Shown here: positions 18,084-26,024 of the stretch, piece after piece
How the letters are laid out: each line of letters begins with the position of its first letter
How positions within the stretch are numbered: the stretch's first letter is position 1
Origin: Bdellovibrio sp. GT3
GTDB lineage: Bacteria > Bdellovibrionota > Bdellovibrionia > Bdellovibrionales > Bdellovibrionaceae
Length of the DNA stretch: 64,000 nucleotides
Reading direction: 5' to 3'
Assembly (NCBI RefSeq): GCF_037996765.1
Contig: NZ_JBBNAD010000004.1
Location: 620,001-684,000 of the forward strand
Position numbers and translations under genes: made by a program
The notes under the pieces: generated by a model
The model's input: the letters and a program-made list of their open reading frames with translations, nothing else
What the model was told of the DNA's origin: nothing
The model's database searches: none

Positions 18084-18167
18084 TCAAGGCACCAGCTGAC
18101 GGCGTTGCTCGTCGTCGGCGTACGAGGAGTACGCCTTCCTCTTCGCGCCTTGCATCTGGTACCTTGA
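18084..18167. repeat. REP-like imperfect palindrome after lysS
   Basis: 84 bp. Ends are inverted copies (TCAAGGCACCAG / CTGGTACCTTGA). The centre is a perfect GGCGTAC-GAGGA-GTACGCC hairpin (18117-18135), and the flanks pair imperfectly. There is no T-run, so it is not a plain terminator. It resembles intergenic REP/BIME elements; whether it is multicopy cannot be seen here. Confidence 0.6.
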
Positions 18168-18199
18168 TGACCACTTGTTGTGGGCCTTTTGGGGGATAT

Positions 18200-19129
18200 A
18201 TGCGTATTTTTATTTTGATCCTATCGTTGTTTTTAGCGGTTGTTTCCTGCCAAACAAAACCCACGATTGTCACATCTGAAACGGGTGTGGTTGGGGCTCC
18301 GGAAAGACTGATGGAGGGGAGTCCGGTTATTTTGGATGTTCGTCCTCCGTTTGAATTCAACCTTTCTCATGTTCCGGGTGCGATCAATGTTCGTTGGGAG
18401 GACTTTTCCTCCCAGGATCCTAACTCCCGTGGCGTCCTTCAGGATGATTTGTTTGCAATTGCCCGTCGTTTGTCTTTGATTGGAATTGATCCGGATTCAA
18501 AAGTCGTGATTCTGGGTAAAGGATCATTGGGAGCTGGTGAGGAAGGGCGTATCGCTTGGACTTTGGAAGTCTTGGGTGTAAAGAACGTTCACACGGCACT
18601 GTACACGGTGGCGCGATCCATGAATCCAAAAGGCGACGAGCCCTTGGTTAAAAACAAACCAATGTGGAAGCCCGTGGTGGATGAGTCTTTGTTCATTGAT
18701 TCAAAAAACTTCAAAGCCTATGCGACTCACAAGCTTTCGCCGCTGAAAATGACCGGTAAAAAGAAAAGCAAAAAAGCCATGGATCTGCCGGTAAGTTCTT
18801 TGTTTGGAATGAACTTCAACGAAGCCAAGTCCAAAGTTGTGATTCTGGATGTGCGCTCTTCTGCAGAGTACGGCATCAATAACCTGTCCAAATATAAGAA
18901 TGTAAAGACACCCGTCGTGCAACTTGAGTGGAAAGAGTTCTTTACCGAATCCAACGCAGTTTCCAAAGACCTTGCTAAAAAGCTGGAATCCAAAGGGATC
19001 ACCCAGGATAAAATCATTATGGTGATCAGCAATCACGGCGTGCGCTCCGGAGCTGTGACCTTTGCATTGCGTGAAATGGGCTACCGTCAAAGTGTGAATT
19101 TTGCCGGGGGCTATGAGCAATGGAAATAG
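18200..19129 (+). CDS. Lipoprotein with two rhodanese folds lacking the catalytic Cys
   Basis: 309 aa. Leader MRIFILILSLFLAVVSC with lipobox (Cys17). Two rhodanese modules follow: first VILDVRPPFEFNLSHVPGAINVRWEDF, second VVILDVRSSAEYGINN. In both, the active-site loop has lost Cys: ILGKGSLGAGEEGR in the first and VISNHGVRSG in the second. The fold is thus present but sulfurtransferase chemistry is not expected. A ligand- or anion-binding envelope role is inference. The start at 18200 has GGGGG just upstream and gives the leader; the longer frame reads through the REP-like element. It overlaps the thioesterase gene by 10 bases. Confidence 0.85.
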   Translation: MRIFILILSLFLAVVSCQTKPTIVTSETGVVGAPERLMEGSPVILDVRPPFEFNLSHVPGAINVRWEDFSSQDPNSRGVLQDDLFAIARRLSLIGIDPDSKVVILGKGSLGAGEEGRIAWTLEVLGVKNVHTALYTVARSMNPKGDEPLVKNKPMWKPVVDESLFIDSKNFKAYATHKLSPLKMTGKKKSKKAMDLPVSSLFGMNFNEAKSKVVILDVRSSAEYGINNLSKYKNVKTPVVQLEWKEFFTESNAVSKDLAKKLESKGITQDKIIMVISNHGVRSGAVTFALREMGYRQSVNFAGGYEQWK

Positions 19130-19584
19130 ACGCTCAGGATTTTATTCAAGTACTGTCTGACAAAATCAAACTTTATGAACACCTGGGAATCACAGTCGCA
19201 GAACTGAATTCCCATCGAGTTGTCTTCAATGTGTCGCTGGAAAAAAACTTAAATCACAAAGGCACGGCCTTCGGTGGAAGCCTTTATGCGACTGGAGTTC
19301 TTAGCGCCTATGCCCTGGTTTTGGCCGGGCTGAAAGCTTATCATATCGACACGGAAAACATCGTCATCGCCAAAGGCGTGATTGAATACCATCGTCCGAT
19401 TGATTCTGATTTTACCATCGTCTGTGAATTTCTTGATTTGCAAACAGAGCAGGCTTTTTATCAGGAACTGCAAGATCAGCACAGAGTGCGTGCTGACCTG
19501 AATGTTCAGATATTTAAAGAGGGCGGCTCCGGTGGTCGCTCCTTAGGGGCTTCTCTGGTTGGAAGCTTCGTGGTCAGGATGTGA
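19120..19584 (+). CDS. YiiD C-terminal-type hotdog thioesterase
   Basis: 154 aa. A hotdog-fold protein with the helix-preceding motif HKGTAFGGSLYATG, seen in the YiiD_C thioesterase family. By family it may hydrolyse acyl-CoA or acyl-ACP in the cytoplasm; the substrate is unknown. It begins inside the last codons of the rhodanese lipoprotein (10-base overlap) and ends 79 bases inside the convergent histidine kinase gene, so both 3' ends are coding on both strands. Confidence 0.85.
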   Translation: MEIDAQDFIQVLSDKIKLYEHLGITVAELNSHRVVFNVSLEKNLNHKGTAFGGSLYATGVLSAYALVLAGLKAYHIDTENIVIAKGVIEYHRPIDSDFTIVCEFLDLQTEQAFYQELQDQHRVRADLNVQIFKEGGSGGRSLGASLVGSFVVRM

Positions 19585-21662
19585 GTCAAAGTATCCAAAA
19601 CTTCCGCTTTCTTAACCGGTTTCACCATATACATGTCGCAACCAGCGACCAGGGTTCGTTGTAAGTCCTCAAGGACTGCGGTGGCCGTCAGGGCGATGAT
19701 CGGTGTGTGGCCCAGTCGATTCTCTTTTTCATAGTGACGGATCAACTCTGTGGCTTTGTATCCAGACATAATGGGCATCTGCATATCCATGAAAATGAAA
19801 TCGAATTTTCCTTCTTTGAATTTATCAACGGCTTCTTTGCCATTCACGGCTTCGGTAAATGTGAACGGTTGATTTTTTAAGTAGTGAGTTAACAGCAGGC
19901 GGTTGTCCTGGGAATCATCAACCAGCAGCAAGGAAAACACTCTGCCTTTGAATTGTTCGGCCCAATTGGGTGCCGTGGTGGGTTTGACTTCGGTGGCCGC
20001 CACAGTTTCGGGACGATGTGGAAGCAGTATTCTGAAAGTGGTGCCGCGCCCTGAGAGGCTGCGAAGTTCCAGCTTTCCTCCCATAATCTCCACCAGATTT
20101 TTGGAGATGACCAGCCCCAGTCCGGTGCCGCCGTAACGTCGTGTGGTGGTGTCTTCCGCCTGGAAGAACGGAGAAAAAAGACTGCTTTGTTTGTCGCGGG
20201 GAATACCGATGCCGGTATCACGGATTTCCAATAACAGTTGTGCTTCCGCGGAGTCTGGATTTTCCACGCCCACATAAATTTCAACTTCACCTTCTTCGGT
20301 GAATTTCAGGGCATTTCCAATCAGGTTAAATAGAACCTGACGTAAACGGGTGGGATCACCGCGCTGATACAGTGGGACCTGGGGATCTATTTGCAATTGA
20401 AAGTTAAGACCTTTTTCCTCGGCTTTGATTTGCAGAATTTCAAAAACAGAGCGCACGGTGCTGTGTAAGTTATAAGTCGTGCTTTCGATGGACAAGGCCT
20501 TGGCTTCAATTTTTGAAAAATCCAGCAGGTCATTGATTAAAGCTTTCAGGTTTTCTCCGGCATGACTGAACAAAGTCAGATATCGTTCCTGATCCTTGCT
20601 GAGGTTGGTTTCCTTTAATAGCTCCAGCATGCCCAGAACCGAATTCAGTGGTGTGCGAATTTCATGACTCATTCGGGCCAGGAAGTCTGATTTTGCGCGG
20701 GAGGCTTCTTCGGCTGTTTCCTTGGCGGTTTTTAGTTCTTGTTCAGTAAAGCGCAATCGGTCGATCTTGTCAGTCAATCCAGAGACTGCTGCACCAGCCA
20801 TCAAAGCTGAAAAGCACAAAGTCACGAGTGTCGCTGGAGTTTGAATCGCAGAGAAGTCCTGGGGCCAGGGATTTCCCATCGCCACTGGTAAGGCTAAAGC
20901 TAAAAATGCCACCCAGGTGTTGACCAGAATCGCGGTCTTTAAGCCGTACCAACTTGCACAAAATAGAACGATGATTCCATAGGCATACCAGGATTGAGTC
21001 AGGGGTATTTTCAAGCTCAGCGCCAAACTGATGGCCAGCAAAGAGAACATAACGATTTTTTCGCGTTGGGACAGATGGTGAAACCAGCGCATCTCGATGT
21101 CTTCTGCCGGGAACAGGGAGAGTCTTTTTTTCTCTAGCCAAGGGGTCAGCAGAATCAAAATAGGAAGTGAAATTACCACGCCACTCATGAAGTTACCGAT
21201 GACATTCAAAACGCTGGTCCACAGAAACTGATCACGGGTGATGACACCGGCACCCAATAAAATTCCCTGAACTCCCAGAGTCAGCAGTATGGACGGAATA
21301 ATGATTCCATACACAGTATAAAGACTGATGCCTTTAGGTGTGGGGCTCCACACATCATGTCGGAATCTTTCTTTGACCAGAATCCAGGCTAAAAAGACGT
21401 GCAGTGTTTCGGGGAGAGCATGGACGGGAAAAAACAGAGGGTTGGTGGCTCCCCATAAGGGAGCACTGACGGTGGCATTCAGAAATAATGGCACCAGCAC
21501 ACCGGGGCCCCACCACAAAGTCATGGGAATTGCGAATGCCACGGGAAAGTTAAAAAACGATGTTCCGGTTGTCGCTATATAGAGGATGTTTAGCTGTGTG
21601 TTGATATGGAAAATGGCAAAGCACACAATCCATATCCACCAAGGTAAGCGCTTTTTATTCAT
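19506..21662 (-). CDS. MASE1-type hybrid sensor histidine kinase
   Basis: 718 aa. Residues 1-300 form a multi-helix membrane sensor resembling MASE1. Then a short coiled linker, HisKA with phospho-acceptor His333 (MSHEIRTPLNS), HATPase_c (~435-555; LFNLIGNALKFTEEGEV, DTGIGIP, GTGLGLVI) and a C-terminal receiver (~575-700; LLVDDSQDN, phosphorylated Asp in FIFMDMQMP, Lys in MVKP). It is a membrane sensor with an internal relay step. No separate response regulator is adjacent, so a phosphotransfer partner would be elsewhere. The Pro-rich C-terminal tail is encoded opposite the thioesterase end. Confidence 0.93.
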   Translation of the reverse strand: MNKKRLPWWIWIVCFAIFHINTQLNILYIATTGTSFFNFPVAFAIPMTLWWGPGVLVPLFLNATVSAPLWGATNPLFFPVHALPETLHVFLAWILVKERFRHDVWSPTPKGISLYTVYGIIIPSILLTLGVQGILLGAGVITRDQFLWTSVLNVIGNFMSGVVISLPILILLTPWLEKKRLSLFPAEDIEMRWFHHLSQREKIVMFSLLAISLALSLKIPLTQSWYAYGIIVLFCASWYGLKTAILVNTWVAFLALALPVAMGNPWPQDFSAIQTPATLVTLCFSALMAGAAVSGLTDKIDRLRFTEQELKTAKETAEEASRAKSDFLARMSHEIRTPLNSVLGMLELLKETNLSKDQERYLTLFSHAGENLKALINDLLDFSKIEAKALSIESTTYNLHSTVRSVFEILQIKAEEKGLNFQLQIDPQVPLYQRGDPTRLRQVLFNLIGNALKFTEEGEVEIYVGVENPDSAEAQLLLEIRDTGIGIPRDKQSSLFSPFFQAEDTTTRRYGGTGLGLVISKNLVEIMGGKLELRSLSGRGTTFRILLPHRPETVAATEVKPTTAPNWAEQFKGRVFSLLLVDDSQDNRLLLTHYLKNQPFTFTEAVNGKEAVDKFKEGKFDFIFMDMQMPIMSGYKATELIRHYEKENRLGHTPIIALTATAVLEDLQRTLVAGCDMYMVKPVKKAEVLDTLTHILTTKLPTREAPKERPPEPPSLNI

Positions 21663-21741
21663 GACTTCATTTTAGAAGCTATTCCAAAAGCCGCACTTCA
21701 ACTTTGCATTAACTGTGAAGGAACAATGACCGCGCCAGACT

Positions 21742-22674
21742 TTACTCTGGCATTCCAGCGTCGATCCAGCGTTTTAGATAATCCGCTTCGGCCGGTGTCA
21801 GTTGCATCTTCGTTCGTGCCGGGGGCATGATGCTGTCGGTAAGACCGGGCACTGTGATTTTATATAGCAGACTTTCGGATCCTTTATAAGGAACAGCGAT
21901 CGGAAGATTCGCATAATCTTTCGCAAGCAGGATGTTCGCGATGGAATCCAGCATCGGATCCTTCGGGCGAGCCGCAGAACTGCTGTGGCAGTTCAAGCAT
22001 TTGGCATCGTAGAAGGCCATGCGCAGATTTTTATAGCTTAATTCCAATTGTCCCAGATCCGGTTGTGGATTGGGGACGGGTGCTTCTGGCGGAGCCGGTG
22101 TTGGCTCACCTGGCGCCGGAGGCGGACCTGGTGGCGTCGGCGGTCCCGGTGGCCCGGGAGGAGCCGGTGGAGCAGGCGGAACAGGAGGCATCGGAGGTGC
22201 AGGAGGAATTGGCGATGCCGTTGGAGACGGCGTTGCAGTCGGCGCAGGTGCTGGGATGTCAGCGCAAGCAGACAATTCCTTCACACGCTGAGGGGGGCGC
22301 TGGTTGGTTTTGTTATCGAAATAAGAGCGCAGAATCTGCAACTCACACTCCGTCAGTGGCTTATAACCTTTGCGTTGTGGAGGCATGTCGCCAGTCTCAA
22401 CAGTGGCCATGATGTCTTCGCGATACTCATAGACTTTTGCTTCGCTATCCAGAATTGGTGCTTTGCTGGAGTGGCAGTCAAGGCAGGTTTTAAGTGCGGT
22501 GTTGCTAACAACGTAGTAGTCGATCAGAGATTCGGAAAACTCATTCACCTTGGGAGTTTTTAAAATAATCTCTCCGGCCTTGAACAAACCCATCTCTTCC
22601 AGAGCATAGCCGCACCCGGAAAGCGCAAATGTCACAACGATGGTTTGTAAAAAAAGACCCCAAGTTTTCATCAC
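21742..22674 (-). CDS. Di-haem cytochrome-c-like lipoprotein with Pro-rich linker
   Basis: 310 aa. Lipobox FALSGC (Cys21). Two modules each carry a CxxCH haem site: CLDCHSS (Cys64-His68) and CLNCHSSSA (~residue 230). Each is followed by a Met-containing MPP motif (GDMPPQRK, SIMPPARTK) and a WxxAG-type end, the layout of planctomycete-type (PSCyt1) cytochrome domains. A ~60-residue Pro/Ala/Gly-rich spacer separates them. It would be a lipid-anchored periplasmic electron carrier. The Pro-rich DNA is GC-skewed and produces long spurious open frames on the other strand. Confidence 0.87.
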   Translation of the reverse strand: MMKTWGLFLQTIVVTFALSGCGYALEEMGLFKAGEIILKTPKVNEFSESLIDYYVVSNTALKTCLDCHSSKAPILDSEAKVYEYREDIMATVETGDMPPQRKGYKPLTECELQILRSYFDNKTNQRPPQRVKELSACADIPAPAPTATPSPTASPIPPAPPMPPVPPAPPAPPGPPGPPTPPGPPPAPGEPTPAPPEAPVPNPQPDLGQLELSYKNLRMAFYDAKCLNCHSSSAARPKDPMLDSIANILLAKDYANLPIAVPYKGSESLLYKITVPGLTDSIMPPARTKMQLTPAEADYLKRWIDAGMPE

Positions 22675-22771
22675 CTAGGGTTTTATCAAAGAATTCAATC
22701 TCTTGGGAGTAGCTCTCGAGGGAAGGGAAAAACTTCCTCAAGGTGTCACAATTTTTGACACTTTCGGAGGG

Positions 22772-23161
22772 CTATTTGCCTTTTTTGACTTTAAGGGATT
22801 GATAATTTGCGTTTTGCGATGCCGGTTTACGATCGGAACGGGCCGAATCCATGCAGCTGAGACGTTGGGCATCTGTCATTTCGGTTTCTTCGCCACATTT
22901 ATCCAGGGAGCCTGGGTTGAAGGCCTGATTCTGAATGGAGTCAAAGCACTTCCAGAACTGTTGATCGTCTTTTTGCAGATTGCAAACTGTAACGGCGTAC
23001 CAGTCGACGTTTTGATTGTTTTGCATTTTTTCCTGGCAGGCTTTGGCTTCGGATTCACCAATGAAGCGATCACAAACCCCTGGAGGATTTGTTGGTTCAA
23101 TAGCCAAAGCGATCAGTGGAATTGATGCGATCAAAACGAGTGAATACCAAATGTGTTTCAT
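22772..23161 (-). CDS. Small secreted Cys-containing protein
   Basis: 129 aa. Signal peptide (MKHIWYSLVLIASIPLIALA) and six cysteines in the mature part (VCDRF, ACQEK, VCNLQ, KCFDS, KCGEE, SCMDS), spaced as in helical disulfide-bonded domains. No family recognised. It starts six bases before the end of the HD-GYP gene region, so it is probably co-transcribed with that gene. Confidence 0.72.
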   Translation of the reverse strand: MKHIWYSLVLIASIPLIALAIEPTNPPGVCDRFIGESEAKACQEKMQNNQNVDWYAVTVCNLQKDDQQFWKCFDSIQNQAFNPGSLDKCGEETEMTDAQRLSCMDSARSDRKPASQNANYQSLKVKKGK

Positions 23162-23166
23162 GTGTC

Positions 23167-24111
23167 CTACGCTGCTTTAATTTTAAAAAGTACTGAATAC
23201 AGTGCCTTCAGCATGTCGGGATCATAACGACCCGCCAGCTTTTCTTTCATCATGGTCACAGCATCTATCGGCGTAAGTGGGACATTATATGAGCGTTGAG
23301 TTGTCATTGCATCGTATGTATCGGTAATAGCCACGATACGGGCGAACGGGTGGATCTCGTCACCTATCAATTGTTGGGGGTAACCATTCCCAGACCAGGA
23401 CTCATGGTGCTCAAAGCAGGCCGCTTTAATGGCATCTGAGATGTTCGGGTGGTTGTTCAGGATAACTAGACCATATTGGGGATGCATTTTCATCTGCTCC
23501 CACTCAGCATCCGTCAAGCCGCCCTTTTTGCAAAGGATGTCCAGGCTGACGTTGCGTTTACCGATGTCGTGGAAAAGAGCGCCTACGCCCAGTTCTTCAA
23601 GTTGTTTCGGAGAATAACCCAGGGCTTTTCCCAAACCCAAAGAGTAGATGCTGACATCCAGTGAGTGGTTGTAGGTATAGAAATCATGGCCTGACAAAGA
23701 GATCATGAAACCCATCGCCTCTGGAGCGTTTTCCATAAGGTCAATAAAGTCCGTGATGATCGGGCGGGACTCATCCAGTGCTTTGTTTACATCCGGATTT
23801 TCAAAAAGATCTTCCATCAATGCGACAGAGGACTCGCGCAGGATTTTTGCTTTCTCAAAAGAATCCAGCTTGTCGGAATTCATTTCTTCTTTCACCCAGT
23901 CGCGGTAGTTCTGTTTGTCCTCCATGCGAACAAAGAAGGAATCACCGGTGTCACGGGCATGCAGACGGGAAATCTTTCCATCAGACAGTTTATCGCCAGC
24001 ACGAAGATACAAAATATACTTGCCATCGACCTGCACAAAAATATCAAAACTTGTAACTTTGTCAGGGCGGATCGTGCTTAAACGTATGCGGAAATACTGA
24101 GTGTCTGTCAT
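23167..24111 (-). CDS. HD-GYP cyclic-di-GMP phosphodiesterase
   Basis: 314 aa. The C-terminal half is an HD-GYP domain with ALFHDIGKR (HD at 181-182), HHESWSGNGYP (GYP 243-245) and AITDTYDAMTTQRSY, the complete metal and substrate motifs, so c-di-GMP hydrolysis is expected. The N-terminal ~125 residues have no recognised sensor domain and no membrane segment. The first ~65 residues look like a small beta domain (FDIFVQVDGKYILYLRAGDKL), a form I associate with the DUF3391-type or PilZ-like inputs only loosely. c-di-GMP controls motility and predatory switching in Bdellovibrio in general. Confidence 0.92.
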   Translation of the reverse strand: MTDTQYFRIRLSTIRPDKVTSFDIFVQVDGKYILYLRAGDKLSDGKISRLHARDTGDSFFVRMEDKQNYRDWVKEEMNSDKLDSFEKAKILRESSVALMEDLFENPDVNKALDESRPIITDFIDLMENAPEAMGFMISLSGHDFYTYNHSLDVSIYSLGLGKALGYSPKQLEELGVGALFHDIGKRNVSLDILCKKGGLTDAEWEQMKMHPQYGLVILNNHPNISDAIKAACFEHHESWSGNGYPQQLIGDEIHPFARIVAITDTYDAMTTQRSYNVPLTPIDAVTMMKEKLAGRYDPDMLKALYSVLFKIKAA

Positions 24112-24299
24112 AGGGAAATTCTGCCAGCAAATTACTGCCTTAGGAATAAAATCCGCTGCGCATTTTAACTATGGCCCTTGGTCCAGCTCAAGGCCCCCGA
24201 AGGCTCCTCACAAAGTACCAAACTGAGTCGAATGGTTACAACGATGGTAACAATAAGTTTTATCTATTGAAGCAACGTTAGCATGCCGAACAGTTCACT

Positions 24300-25982
24300 A
24301 TGAGAGTCGAATTCACTTCTGTCCTTTGGCTATTTTTGTCGTTTTTGATGCCGTCAATTGTACAGGCGCAAATGTCCTGTGAAACATTCTCCGCTAAAAG
24401 TTGTGTGGGACCGCGGGAGCATCTGAAAGCCACCATCCAGTCCTGTGAGCTTGAAATGAAAGCCGCAAAGTGTGACGAATGGTTTAAGGATCGTCCCGAT
24501 GCGAAGAAATCAAAACGCATTTGCGATCCCGCAGAAGTTTGCCCGGTGCCGGTTAAAATAGCCTCACTTGCAGAATCCTGCGCTGATGGTGCGTGGAATA
24601 GTTCTGTCGATTTGGTGAAGGGGGCGATTGATTTCGTCGTGGGAAGTTCCAAAATTTCGCCGGAAGTTAAAGCCCGCGAAGACTTTTTCAAAAAATGTGT
24701 CAGTCCCGAATGTAAAATCGAAATGCTGGGGCCTTATGCGGATCTATTTACCCCTGAAGAAATCCTAGGAACCCGGGATCCAAAATTGCGCCCGGATGAT
24801 GTGCAAAATCAGGTATATCTAAATGGTTACAGTGCCAAAACATTGTATCGCAAGCTTCAGGAGAAACTTCGTAAGCGCGCGAAAAATGGAAACACCACAG
24901 ATACTTGGATAGAGCCGTGGTCGGGGAATCCAGCTGCTCCCACAAGATCCGTTGATGATTTGGTTGAGGACGTGATTACGGCTGCGGGGATGGGGAATAC
25001 AGCCTGCTATAGACCGGAAAAAGTGTGGGAAGCCAGATGTTATGCTTTAGCCTCTGTTTTAGATCCTTTGGCGGCGGGGCTTGCGATTTTAAAAATTAAA
25101 AAAATAGCCGGATTGTTGCACGCTTCAGACAGTAAACGTATTGCGAAAGCGGCCAAGCGTGATGATCACATTGCTAAGAATGTCATGAGTGGATCCACGA
25201 TTGATGTGGAGAAATTCAAAAGTAGTACGGCCGGTATTTGGGCTGACAAAAATCTGACGGACCAGCAAAAGGCGCAGGCGGTTTTTGAAAAATACTACGA
25301 GATGAGAACAGCCAACCTGGATTCATATCTTAAGAATCATGCAGATAACGTCATGGGTGATGTTCAATATACAAAAGGCTCCAAGGGGCAGTACAATATT
25401 CTAACTCAGAAAATATTGATCGGCAGTGACTATGTCGAAGTTCCCGTAAACCACTATCTGACCTTGGCGCATGAGTTTGAGCATGTCGTTCAATATCCGG
25501 AACGCACCTCTTTCATAACACGCCATCTGGCAAGTAAATTGGAACAGAAAATAGAAAAACTGGAGCGGCCAAGAGGAGTGAACTCACGACTGCAGGCGGA
25601 ATTTGAAGCGATGAGCAGTCAATGGGATTTCTTGCAGGCAGTTCCCCAGGAAGTGCGGGATCGATCCATTGCTATGATTCAGGCAAACCCCAAGATTCCC
25701 AAAAGGGTCAAGGACGCTTCCATCGCGGACATTCAAAATGCAAACTTAAACAGGTCAGATTATTTAAAAACTGTTGCTGGCAAGCATGGTTACACAAGCT
25801 TTCAAATGTCGGAGGCGAAAAAATCGGCCATCGGCTCCGCGATCATGATGCAGTTTGTTGCTGATGGTGCGACGGATTTGAAGCAGAAACTCTATGAACG
25901 GGAACAGGAAGCAAATAAAAAGGCTGTCTATGAAATGATGAGGATGGATCAGCCTGTCGTCACTGAGTCGACAAGTCCTTAA
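24300..25982 (+). CDS. Secreted putative zinc metalloprotease (HExxH)
   Basis: 560 aa. Signal peptide (MRVEFTSVLWLFLSFLMPSIVQA) and a Cys-rich N-terminal region (Cys-containing segments up to ~140). HEFEH at 391-395 within LTLAHEFEHVVQYPE fits the zincin HExxH motif, and Glu434/Glu436 about 40 residues later could be the third ligand. No other family signature was recognised, so the protease call rests on this motif plus secretion. The central region contains a hydrophobic segment (LDPLAAGLAILKIKKIAGLL). It precedes recG with a 42-base gap that holds a promoter. Confidence 0.68.
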   Translation: MRVEFTSVLWLFLSFLMPSIVQAQMSCETFSAKSCVGPREHLKATIQSCELEMKAAKCDEWFKDRPDAKKSKRICDPAEVCPVPVKIASLAESCADGAWNSSVDLVKGAIDFVVGSSKISPEVKAREDFFKKCVSPECKIEMLGPYADLFTPEEILGTRDPKLRPDDVQNQVYLNGYSAKTLYRKLQEKLRKRAKNGNTTDTWIEPWSGNPAAPTRSVDDLVEDVITAAGMGNTACYRPEKVWEARCYALASVLDPLAAGLAILKIKKIAGLLHASDSKRIAKAAKRDDHIAKNVMSGSTIDVEKFKSSTAGIWADKNLTDQQKAQAVFEKYYEMRTANLDSYLKNHADNVMGDVQYTKGSKGQYNILTQKILIGSDYVEVPVNHYLTLAHEFEHVVQYPERTSFITRHLASKLEQKIEKLERPRGVNSRLQAEFEAMSSQWDFLQAVPQEVRDRSIAMIQANPKIPKRVKDASIADIQNANLNRSDYLKTVAGKHGYTSFQMSEAKKSAIGSAIMMQFVADGATDLKQKLYEREQEANKKAVYEMMRMDQPVVTESTSP

Positions 25983-25986
25983 TCCA

Positions 25987-26015
25987 TTGACTTAAAGTCA
26001 AAACCCGCAATACTC
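25987..26015 (+). promoter_or_regulatory. Candidate recG promoter with palindrome over -35
   Basis: TTGACT (25987-25992), 17-base spacer, ATACTC (26010-26015). The -35 forms the left half of the palindrome TTGACTTAAAGTCAA (25987-26001). Predicted start is within a few bases of ATG 26025, so recG mRNA would have almost no leader. Confidence 0.45.
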
Positions 26016-26024
26016 AGAAGTGCC

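Noticed and set aside
22048-22563. Open frames opposite the Pro-rich linker
   Set aside because: Caused by GC skew of Pro/Gly codons; no plausible protein sequence.
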